From positions 305,987-369,986 of the forward strand of contig CAYNFR010000001.1 of the NCBI GenBank assembly GCA_964396595.1: a stretch of 64,000 bases of DNA, read 5' to 3'. Position 1 is the stretch's first letter, and the number at the start of each line of letters is the position of its first letter. The position numbers and the translations under genes are program-made. This DNA is from CAYNFR01 sp964396595 (GTDB lineage Bacteria > Bacteroidota > Bacteroidia > Chitinophagales > Saprospiraceae). A model generated the notes under the pieces. That model did not search any database and had not been told where the DNA came from. It was given only the letters and a program-made list of their open reading frames with translations. This document shows positions 56,909 to 64,000 of this stretch, in pieces.

Positions 56909-58735
56909 ATGACCAAAGGAATTATCAATTTATTGCCGGACTCCCTGGCCAATCAAATCGCAGCCGGTGAAGTAATTCAGCGACCGGCGTCGGTTGTTAA
57001 GGAGCTTCTTGAAAACGCTATTGATGCCGGAGCTACAAGCATAAAACTTATCGTTAAAGATGCCGGCAAGACCTTAATACAAGTCGCTGATAATGGTCGT
57101 GGCATGAACGAGGTGGACGCACGAATGTGTTTCGAAAGACACGCTACCAGCAAGATTAATTCGACAGAAGACCTTTTTAATATAAGATCTTTCGGCTTTA
57201 GAGGAGAGGCGCTTGCATCTATTGCAGCGGTGGCACAAGTTGAGCTTAAAACCCAGGCAGCTGATGCTATTATGGGCACCACCATCGTAATAGAAGGCTC
57301 CAAAGTCAAAAAGCAAACGCCCAGCTCTATGAATCAGGGCAGTTCTTTCAGTGTGAAGAACTTGTTTTTTAATGTTCCGGCGCGTCGCAAGTTTCTGAAG
57401 TCTGATCCTGTAGAGTTGAGACACATAATTGATGAGTTTACCCATGTCGTGATTGCAAACCCATCGATCCACTTTACCATGCATCACAACGACAACGAAC
57501 TTTATCATCTCACACCGTCTAATCTCCGACAGCGACTGATTAATTTTTTTGGCAAACACTTGAATGACAAGATAATTCCGGTAGGAGAGGAGACTGATTT
57601 TGTCAAGCTGGGAGGGTATGTAGGAAAACCGGATTTGGTAAAGAAATCTAGAGGAGAGCAGTATTTTTTTGTAAACAACCGATTTATCAAGAGTAGTTAT
57701 TTGTCACATGCCGTCAAGCTTGCGTATGAAAACCTTATTCCGGAAGATCATCACCCATGGTATGTCATCTTGATAAATATCGACCCTGCTATGATTGATG
57801 TCAATATACATCCGACTAAGCAAGAAATAAAATTTGAAAACGAGCGCCTTATCTATAATTATCTCAAAGTGGCGGTTAAGCATGCGTTGGGTAAATATAG
57901 CATTGCTCCCAGCTTAGATTTTGACCATACAGACGAACTTGATATAAGAATGGCCAACTCGTCTTTTGATTTGACGAAACGGGCTTCTAACAAAACACCT
58001 GAACACGCTCGAACTAATTCGCCTACCCAACAATCGTCAAAACAAGAAAGAGAAGGGTGGATGAACTTTTATCGTGACATTCAAGAATCAAGCACAAATA
58101 ACAACAACGGCGCTAAAGCCTTAACGCTAAGTAGCAATTGGACTGAGGGTACAGAAGAAAAGGAGTTAGTTAATGTTGAGGCCGTATGTTTTCAGCTTGG
58201 AGATTCATATGTGGTTAGTCCGATTAAATCCGGTCTGATTATTATTGAACCACAAGCCGCTCACGAACGAATATTGTACGAGAAGTATATAGAAAAACTA
58301 AATGAAAGACGGATTTATGCCCAAAACACCTTGTTTCCGGAGACCATCCAGCTGGACACGAGGTACGTAGAAATTCTTGACACCCTGCTGGAGGAACTTA
58401 AATACATCGGCTTCAATATTGAAAAAGCCGGAAAGAAGACCTATGTTATAACCGCCATGCCTTCTGAAGGCTTGACGGTCAGCGGCGCAGAGTTTGTCAA
58501 ACAATTTCTAGAAACCTATGCAGACAACTTAGAGCTTCAAATGGATATTAAAGATAATGTCGCCAGATCAATGGCTATGCACAAGGCGATAAAGAGAAAA
58601 ACAAACTTGAGCAAAGAAGAGATGCAATCATTGATAGATCAACTATTTGCTGCCAAAATGCCATATACTAGCCCGTCCGACAAAAAATGTTTCATTATGC
58701 TTAATAAAGAAGAAATAGATAATCGATTTAAATAG
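56909..58735 (+). CDS. mutL: DNA mismatch repair protein MutL
   Basis: MutL couples mismatch recognition by MutS to strand removal. The protein has 608 residues. The GHKL ATPase motifs are clear: KELLENAIDAGATS (31-44), ADNGRGM (60-66), and FGFRGEALASI (95-105). The linker (about 345-420) is low-complexity. In the C-terminal domain the usual endonuclease motif DQHAAHER reads EPQAAHER (447-454), and no CPHGRP-type motif is visible at the end (YTSPSDKK instead). Nicking activity may therefore be absent or altered. Confidence 0.95.
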   Translation: MTKGIINLLPDSLANQIAAGEVIQRPASVVKELLENAIDAGATSIKLIVKDAGKTLIQVADNGRGMNEVDARMCFERHATSKINSTEDLFNIRSFGFRGEALASIAAVAQVELKTQAADAIMGTTIVIEGSKVKKQTPSSMNQGSSFSVKNLFFNVPARRKFLKSDPVELRHIIDEFTHVVIANPSIHFTMHHNDNELYHLTPSNLRQRLINFFGKHLNDKIIPVGEETDFVKLGGYVGKPDLVKKSRGEQYFFVNNRFIKSSYLSHAVKLAYENLIPEDHHPWYVILINIDPAMIDVNIHPTKQEIKFENERLIYNYLKVAVKHALGKYSIAPSLDFDHTDELDIRMANSSFDLTKRASNKTPEHARTNSPTQQSSKQEREGWMNFYRDIQESSTNNNNGAKALTLSSNWTEGTEEKELVNVEAVCFQLGDSYVVSPIKSGLIIIEPQAAHERILYEKYIEKLNERRIYAQNTLFPETIQLDTRYVEILDTLLEELKYIGFNIEKAGKKTYVITAMPSEGLTVSGAEFVKQFLETYADNLELQMDIKDNVARSMAMHKAIKRKTNLSKEEMQSLIDQLFAAKMPYTSPSDKKCFIMLNKEEIDNRFK

Positions 58736-58806
58736 GAAATTTTTATTCTCTATAAGATCATTGGTATATCAAATGAACACAGCACCTTCGCAACAATATA
58801 TATAAG

Positions 58807-59388
58807 ATGTACAATCTCACTCCTGTCGTAAAAAATATTATCCTCCTCTGTGCCATATTGTTTTTTGCATTGCAATTACCCATCCTCGGTGGTTTAAGAA
58901 GTTATTTTGTTTATTACCCATTAAGTCACCCATTCTTTAAGCCTGCGGGTTTTGTCACACATATGTTTAATCACGGTAGCCTTAATCACTTATTTTTTAA
59001 CATGCTTGCTCTGTTTTTCTTTGGACCCAATGTTGAACGAGTGTGGGGCGCAAGACGCTTTTTGTTTTATTACTTTGCTTGCGGCTTTGGTGCCGTACTG
59101 CTTCATATTCTGGTCGGTGGCAATTCGGCTATGCTAGGCGCATCAGGTGCTATATCGGGGGTAGTGTTGGCCTTTGCCATGATGTTTCCGAATATCCAAA
59201 TCATGCTCTTGATTCCGCCCATTCCTATGAAGGCCAAATATCTTATTCTTGTGATTCTAGGCATAGATTTGATTTATGGCTTAAGTGGAGTAGGAACAGG
59301 TATTGCGCATTTTGCGCACTTAGGTGGCGCATTAATGGGCTTTATTTTGTTTATGATATGGCGACGATTTCCATCATTTATGAGATAA
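58807..59388 (+). CDS. Rhomboid-family intramembrane serine protease
   Basis: The protein has 193 residues and six transmembrane helices. The catalytic serine is in LGASGAISG (about 112-120) and the histidine in AHFAHLGGALMG (about 165-176). HxxxN in NHLFFNML (about 59-66) supports the oxyanion site. VERVWGARRFLFYYF matches the L1 loop WR-like region. It cleaves membrane helices of unknown substrates. It sits 71 bases after mutL, an order often seen in Bacteroidota. Confidence 0.93.
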   Translation: MYNLTPVVKNIILLCAILFFALQLPILGGLRSYFVYYPLSHPFFKPAGFVTHMFNHGSLNHLFFNMLALFFFGPNVERVWGARRFLFYYFACGFGAVLLHILVGGNSAMLGASGAISGVVLAFAMMFPNIQIMLLIPPIPMKAKYLILVILGIDLIYGLSGVGTGIAHFAHLGGALMGFILFMIWRRFPSFMR

Positions 59389-59393
59389 GACAT

Positions 59394-59825
59394 ATGAAAA
59401 AGTATTTGGTAGTTATTCTTGGGTTCATTTTCATTCCACTGATGATCGCCGGACAATCAGATATTGTAGGGCTTTGGAAAGCCATTGATGATGTTGATGG
59501 AGAGCCTAGTTCTCATATTGAGATATACCAAGAAGGAGGGAAAGTCCAGGCAAGGATAGTCAAGCTATTAAACAAAGCACCTGATACCCTCTGCGAAAAA
59601 TGCAAAGGAGAACTTAAGAACAAGGCTATTCAAGGGATGACGATCATGTGGGACATGACGAAAAGTGGAAAGGAGTGGTCAGGAGGACGAATTTTAGACC
59701 CGAAGAATGGTAAGGACTATAAATGCAAAATAACGCTCAATAAAGACGGCAAAAGCTTAGACTTGAGAGGTTATGTAGGTGTGCCGACATTAGGTCGTAC
59801 CCAGACTTGGTATAGACTAGATTAA
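59394..59825 (+). CDS. DUF2147 exported protein
   Basis: This 143-residue protein has a signal peptide (MKKYLVVILGFIFIPLMIAG). The mature part shows the DUF2147 pattern: IVGLWKAIDDVDGEPSSHIEIY, RILDPKNGKDYKCKITLN and LRGYVGVPTLGRTQTWYRL. CEKCKG in the middle may bind metal or form a disulfide. The frame is open far upstream inside the rhomboid gene, but the ATG at 59394, five bases after that stop, is the natural start. The function is unknown. Confidence 0.88.
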   Translation: MKKYLVVILGFIFIPLMIAGQSDIVGLWKAIDDVDGEPSSHIEIYQEGGKVQARIVKLLNKAPDTLCEKCKGELKNKAIQGMTIMWDMTKSGKEWSGGRILDPKNGKDYKCKITLNKDGKSLDLRGYVGVPTLGRTQTWYRLD

Positions 59826-59843
59826 TTACGCATAAGAGACAAC

Positions 59844-59871
59844 AAAAAAGCCCACCTTAGTAAGATGGGCT
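59844..59871 (-). terminator. Terminator of the tRNA-Met gene
   Basis: On the minus strand an 11-base stem (AGCCCATCTTA with TAAGGTGGGCT, one U-G pair, tight loop) is followed by TTTTTT. It lies 4 bases past the tRNA 3' end. The plus strand has no T-run. Confidence 0.8.
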
Positions 59872-59874
59872 TCG

Positions 59875-59948
59875 TAGCGTGAGGCAGGCTTGAACTGCCG
59901 ACCTCAGGATTATGAATCCTGCGCTCTAACCAGCTGAGCTACCACGCC
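59875..59948 (-). tRNA. tRNA-Met (anticodon CAT)
   Basis: The cloverleaf is complete over 74 bases: acceptor GGCGTGG with TCACGCT (two G-U pairs), D-arm GCTCAGCTGGTTAGAGC, anticodon stem CAGGA/TCCTG with loop TTCATAA (anticodon CAT), and T-arm GGCAGTTCAAGCCTGCC. The discriminator is A and CCA is not encoded. It lacks the initiator hallmarks, so it is elongator Met, or less likely Ile2 (lysidine). Confidence 0.9.
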
Positions 59949-60161
59949 AAAAGTTGCGCAAATATAAATCAAAATCGGACTGTCTTCCAGTAGGGTGAAA
60001 TTTTCTGGTTAATTCTTATCTCTTCGAAGTGTTAGTCAACTTTGATGACGAATAGCGTATTGGCCGCACGGCCAAATGAAACGATACGCATGACAAGCTT
60101 GACTATAGACGAATAAAGTCTAAAAATAATCGCAACCTTTGTGTCAGAAAGCATCCTGTCA

Positions 60162-61112
60162 ATGTTAATAAAGGTACTTAAATGGCAATTGGGCATACTT
60201 CTGGTGCTCGTCTTGTGTGCGGCACTTTACCTAGAAGCTCAATATAAAGAAGACATTCCTGTGGAAGCCATTAAAAAGGAGTTTGCCACAAAAAAGTCTA
60301 AGTACGTCCATTATGATGGGGCCGCGGTTCATTACCAAGTTTCAGGAAAAGGGCCGACTATCGTTTTAATTCATGGATTCGGCGGCAACACCTATAACTG
60401 GCGACATTGGCAGGAAATGTTGTCCGATAGTTTTAAGGTAATCAGTGTTGACTTACCGGGGTTTGGAATTACAGGTCCTATTACAAGCGGAAATTATTCT
60501 GATAGTGCACAGGTTGCTTTCTTAGAAGCATTTGTAGATAGTCTAAAATTAAAACACTTTGTGCTAGCGGGCAATAGCATGGGCGGCGCAATCAGTTGGA
60601 AGTATGCCGCGAAGAACCCGGATAAAGTCAAAGAGCTAATACTTATCAATGCATCCGGATATCCCAGTATCAACAGTGGGAAAAAAAGACCACTGGCATT
60701 CAGATTGCTTGACAAAGAATCTTTAAGACCATTCCTGACAAAAATTACGCCCGAGAGTGTAATCAAGAAAACACTTCTCAACACTTATTTTCAAGACTCT
60801 CTTGTCACTAAAGAAGAGGTAAATCTTTATGTTAAAATGTTAGTCAGAGAAGGTAATCGCGAGGTGATACTAAATCGCTCGAAAAATGGGTCGTCAAGAC
60901 CAGACACAACGCTACTCAGCACATTGCCTATGCGAACACTAATCTTATGGGGAGACCAAGACAATGTTATTTCTGTAGCCAACGCGTATAGGTTCGAAAG
61001 AGATATACCTGACAACAAGCTCATTATTTATGAAAATGTTGGCCATTTGCCGATGTTTGAAGATCCTATAGCGACTACGAGAGATCTTAGAGCCTTTTTA
61101 GCAGAGAAATAA
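60162..61112 (+). CDS. Membrane-anchored alpha/beta hydrolase
   Basis: The protein is about 316 residues from the ATG at 60162; a GTG at 60141 would add seven. An N-terminal hydrophobic anchor (about 8-24) is followed by a complete hydrolase: VLIHGFGGNTYNW, the nucleophile in LAGNSMGGAISWKYA, the acid in LWGDQDNVISVANA, and the histidine in NVGHLPMFEDP. The catalytic domain is periplasmic by topology. The substrate is unknown. Confidence 0.87.
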   Translation: MLIKVLKWQLGILLVLVLCAALYLEAQYKEDIPVEAIKKEFATKKSKYVHYDGAAVHYQVSGKGPTIVLIHGFGGNTYNWRHWQEMLSDSFKVISVDLPGFGITGPITSGNYSDSAQVAFLEAFVDSLKLKHFVLAGNSMGGAISWKYAAKNPDKVKELILINASGYPSINSGKKRPLAFRLLDKESLRPFLTKITPESVIKKTLLNTYFQDSLVTKEEVNLYVKMLVREGNREVILNRSKNGSSRPDTTLLSTLPMRTLILWGDQDNVISVANAYRFERDIPDNKLIIYENVGHLPMFEDPIATTRDLRAFLAEK

Positions 61113-61166
61113 TAAGTGCTGAAAATCAATTACTTAGAGAGAGAAGTGTCCCGCCACCAATAAAAC

Positions 61167-61200
61167 ATATAAAAAATTTATATATAATATTTTTTTATAT
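61167..61200. other. AT-rich hairpin upstream of the fibre protein gene
   Basis: ATATAAAAAA (61167-61176) pairs perfectly with TTTTTTATAT (61191-61200) around a 14-base loop. It lies in the 234-base gap before the fibre-like protein and could act as a weak terminator of the hydrolase transcript or as a binding site. Confidence 0.35.
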
Positions 61201-61346
61201 ATGAAATAGTTCGTAACCTTGTCCCAACAAAGGTGGGTATACGAAATGTGTATCCATTCATTGTGACTAACCTACCAACACGAGTTCGATTGTAGAACCT
61301 TAGGGCTTCGTGCCTAATACTGATTGCTTAAATTAAACTTTTTAAA

Positions 61347-63507
61347 ATGAGAACTTTGCGACCCCTATTGTTCGCGGCCTTCACGATTATCTGTGCTAAT
61401 GTCCTCGAGGCACAGGTTAAAGTTGGTGAGACCAACACCCTTTTGAATGGACTTCAAAGGGATTTTGAGGCCGAACGCTCAGGTCAATACTTTCAGATAG
61501 ATACCTCTTTACGTATAGGTATTTCGACGAATAGTAACCAGCTGGGCTTTCCACTTGATCCGGCCAACGACGCTTTAATGATAAAGCTGTACGGTTATGG
61601 TCTTGGAAATTTCACCGGCAACAATCATTACTTCCTAGGTACCGCCAATGATGGGACAGGGCAGGTAATAGAGTTTCCGTTGACGATTGATCTATTGGCG
61701 CCAGACTCTTTGGCACTATTCAATGGCGACACCTATTTTTCTGTCGTCAATCTGGATAGTTTATTTGCTACGAATGATCAGTTAACAGATTCTATCAATA
61801 CGATCAGAACGCTCATTAATTTGTCCAACGACGCGGATCAAGATACTATGACAGGTAACGAATATATAGACACTATATATGTTATCGGCGATTCCGCATT
61901 GGTGTTTATCGAAAACGATGCAGAGATTCTTGGCCCTAGAAACATTAAGATAATTGATTTAAGTCCCATTATAGCTGCAAGAACATTTTATCTAGCTGAT
62001 GGGGGATTTGATGAGGATCGTACCGTGAGTGGTAATAATCATTCTTTATACTTCAATGATCTTGACTCTTTGGTACTTAATTCCACAGGGCAAGTCATTA
62101 TAAACGGAGATGAACTTGCTATTCAGCAAGGAGGTCAAAACGTCATGCTTATAAACGCTAATCAAGAAGTAAAATTTAGGTCTTCTACAATAGATAGCAT
62201 ACTGTTTCTTAATGACGATGGACAGATTCGAATCAATAGATACGGTGCAGATGATGTCAAGGGCACGTTTACGACTTTCTTGGCAGTGGATGCTGATGGT
62301 AATGTGATAGAAGTGACTGCGGCGGAGATATTGAATACGGCGATGGATACGACGATCTACAACTCAGATGGCACGTTGACGGATAACAGGACCTTAACGG
62401 GAGCGAATAACGATCTGACGTTTACAGGATTAGGCACATTTAGCACGTCAGCGACGGATATTACATTTACAAGTACCACAGGCGATATTACCGCTGGTAG
62501 TGCAGGTGATGTTACTGTGACGGCAGCAGATGAAGCGACTATAAGTGCGGGATCAACAGTAAGTGTAACCGGCATCACAGGCGTAAATGTGACCAGCACG
62601 AACAATGTGAATATCAATGGAGACAGCACGCTAGTTTCAGAGGAGCTAAAGTNNNNNNNNNNNNNNNNNNNNNNNNNNNNNNNNNNNNNNNNNNNNNNNN
62701 NNNNNNNNNNNNNNNNNNNNNNNNNNNNNNNNNNNNNNNNNNNNNNNNNNNNGCACGCTAGTTTCAGAGGAGCTAAAGTTGAGCAGTTATGGATCTGATG
62801 CGATCAAGGGCACGTTTACGACATTCTTGGCGGTGGATGCTGCCGGTAATGTGATAGAAGTGACTGCGGCGGAGATATTGGGAACAGAAGAAGATAGTGT
62901 CATCTACAGACATGATGGAACACTTACTTCTATGAGATATATGACCATGGATGGCTATAATCTTTATTTTGTTGAGGGTACTGACACCACTGTGATCACT
63001 AGTGATGGAAGAATAGCGATAGGCAGAGGCTATGTAACACCGGCACAAATGTCGGGAAGACAAATTAGACTTGATGTTAACGGAGACATCCTGGCACAGC
63101 AGATCCACTCTAGCTCTGACGAGAGGTTTAAGAAAAACATCCAGCCTATCACAGGAGCACTTAACAAGGTGATGTCGCTAGAAGGGGTTAATTATCAATT
63201 CCGCGTAGATGAGTTTGCAGATAGAACATTCCCTACTACCACACAGATGGGCTTCATCGCTCAGAATGTCGAAGGCGTTGCTCCGGAGGTGGTTGCTACG
63301 CATGGTGATGGATATAAGGCAGTTGATTATGCAAAATTAACAGCCCTTCTGACAGAAGCTATCAAGGAGCAACAAGCAAAAATTAATACACTAGAAGCAC
63401 AGCTTGCCGAGGCCAATGGTCAGAATGAAAAACTAGCAAGTGATGTAGCAGAAATCAAACAATTACTCCAAAAATTGAGCAGTCATAATATGTCGGCAGA
63501 GGACTAA
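61347..63507 (+). CDS. Exported fibre-like protein with C-terminal S74 intramolecular chaperone domain (interrupted by an assembly gap)
   Basis: The protein begins with a signal peptide (MRTLRPLLFAAFTIICANVLEAQ). Long Asp/Thr/Ser-rich beta-repeat regions follow, such as FTSTTGDITAGSAGDVTVTA, typical of a beta-helix shaft. KGTFTTFLAVDAxGNVIEVT occurs twice. The C-terminus has a Peptidase_S74 domain: SSDERFKKNIQPITGAL carries the Ser and Lys of the self-cleavage site, then MGFIAQNVEGVAPEVV, followed by a terminal coiled coil (INTLEAQLAEANGQNEKL). The S74 domain drives trimerisation and cleaves itself off in phage tailspikes. Joining the gap edges gives one frame of about 677 residues. It is probably a surface or tail-fibre-like protein. 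Confidence 0.75.
62257..62333 (+). repeat. 77-base direct repeat, copy 1
   Basis: The stretch encoding KGTFTTFLAVDADGNVIEVT and the residues just after it recurs at 62804-62880 with about four mismatches by eye. This could lead to assembly collapse between the copies. Confidence 0.85.
62626..62652 (+). repeat. 27-base sequence at the left edge of the N-gap
   Basis: It starts GCACGCTAGTTTCAGAGGAG and is identical to 62753-62779 on the other side of the gap. Confidence 0.95.
62653..62752. other. 100-N assembly gap
   Basis: Exactly 100 N residues are present, the usual placeholder for a gap of unknown length. Because both edges carry the same 27 bases, the contigs probably overlap and the gap may have no real content. 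Confidence 0.97.
62753..62779 (+). repeat. 27-base sequence at the right edge of the N-gap
   Basis: Identical to 62626-62652. Superimposing the two copies keeps the reading frame open. Confidence 0.95.
62804..62880 (+). repeat. 77-base direct repeat, copy 2
   Basis: This is the second copy of the unit at 62257-62333 and encodes KGTFTTFLAVDAAGNVIEVT and the residues just after it. Confidence 0.85.
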
Positions 63508-63544
63508 AGCTAGACATATTTTTTTCAAGGTTCTACATTTTTAC

Positions 63545-63574
63545 GGGATCGGCGTCATGCTGATCCCTTTTTTT
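63545..63574 (+). terminator. Rho-independent terminator of the fibre protein gene
   Basis: GGGATC (63545-63550) pairs with GATCCC (63562-63567), with a further GC/GC pair inside, followed by seven T. Confidence 0.85.
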
Positions 63575-63881
63575 ATTGTCTTATTCTAAAGAGGTTTATC
63601 TATTTTTGCTTAGCAAGAACAACATCAAGCATGGATAAAGACTCCACCAGAACCTCTATTCACCTAATACGCTGAATTGTGGGAGAAAGGCATCTTTCGA
63701 GAGGAGAGCATGTCATCTCTTAACGCTAACAGTTCTATAAAGCAAGTGCCCGGCGTTTTTTATCAAGTATACCACATCTGTAATTACAAGGACATTGTTT
63801 TTCTCTTATGTCCACACACCCAAAAATCTCAACACGAAGAAATTTTCACAACATAAGTCTTCTAATCAAAAACGAATAAAA
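63575..63881. other. Intergenic region before the last gene
   Basis: No ORF or RNA gene is recognised. TATTTTTG at 63601-63608 fits the -7 promoter element, with a TTG at 63576-63578 about 22 bases upstream. It would give a leader of about 270 bases, so a small RNA or long 5' region is possible. Otherwise nothing is visible. Confidence 0.35.
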
Positions 63882-64000
63882 ATGAAATCACTACATCTTT
63901 TCTTATTTTTCCTTTTATCCCTTCCGATGTTCAGCCAGTTTGCTATAAGACCGAATAACCAAAATATTGAGGCAAGTGCAACAGGATTTGGATCGTCGGC
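63882..64000 (+). CDS. Exported protein, N-terminal part only (runs off the window)
   Basis: The first 39 codons are in the window. MKSLHLFLFFLLSLPMFSQ is a signal peptide with likely cleavage after FSQ. The mature part begins FAIRPNNQNIEASATGFG. Too little is present to assign a family. Confidence 0.6.
   Translation, partial: MKSLHLFLFFLLSLPMFSQFAIRPNNQNIEASATGFGSS

Noticed and set aside
1..64000. CRISPR arrays, insertion sequences with transposase, integrase or prophage modules, rRNA genes.
   Set aside because: I found no regularly spaced repeats, no transposase or integrase-like protein and no rRNA sequence in the window.

Overview
The window looks like a chromosomal segment of a Bacteroidota bacterium, probably close to Saprospiria or Chitinophagia (the class is a guess). 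Evidence is the type IX secretion translocon protein SprA, the gliding lipoprotein GldB, a DUF4294 protein, a mevalonate-pathway decarboxylase, a roughly 1,100-residue SecA, a tRNA gene without an encoded CCA end, and promoters of the Bacteroidota TAnnTTTG type with few Shine-Dalgarno sequences. Gene content is mostly housekeeping, with small accessory patches.

Layout. 0-9.4 kb: end of katG, then a leftward block for cell-wall growth and secretion (rodA, a SPOR protein, secA, a class A penicillin-binding protein). 9.4-12.3 kb: a BlaI-type repressor and an unusual M56 (BlaR1-like) protease carrying two TonB C-terminal domains and a plug-like domain, behind a promoter that contains a dyad operator. 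12.3-18.5 kb: secreted SGNH-like protein, a decayed patch with what looks like the tail of a restriction-modification methylase, a two-gene polysaccharide unit, a two-domain lipocalin-like protein and an alkaline phosphatase. 18.5-24 kb: metZ-metX and argH-osmC operons and a saccharopine-dehydrogenase-like reductase. 24-35 kb: gldB, nadC, an aminotransferase, mvaD, DUF4294, PAP2-like, dapD, sulfotransferase, hydrolase and heme A synthase.

34.9-35.5 kb is a very AT-rich 521-base gap with several DnaA-box-like sequences. Genes to its left run mostly leftward and genes to its right mostly rightward, and two ParB parS-like palindromes lie about 7 kb away at 28.4-28.5 kb. Together these make it a candidate chromosomal replication origin, which I consider the most interesting feature of the window.

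35.5-48.7 kb: dtd-mazG, a MATE transporter, a glycosyltransferase, an M28 peptidase, an amine oxidase, a short-chain dehydrogenase, a lipoprotein that fuses an FAD oxidoreductase to a phosphodiester glycosidase domain, small unknown proteins (one like an orphan HEPN protein) and an ABC-F ATPase. 48.9-61 kb: sprA, a small membrane protein, mutL with an altered endonuclease motif, a rhomboid protease, a DUF2147 protein, tRNA-Met(CAT) and a hydrolase. 61.3-63.5 kb: a signal-peptide-bearing fibre-like protein with an S74 self-cleaving chaperone domain. It is interrupted by a 100-N assembly gap whose two edges are the same 27 bases; joining them restores one 677-residue reading frame. The window ends inside another exported protein.
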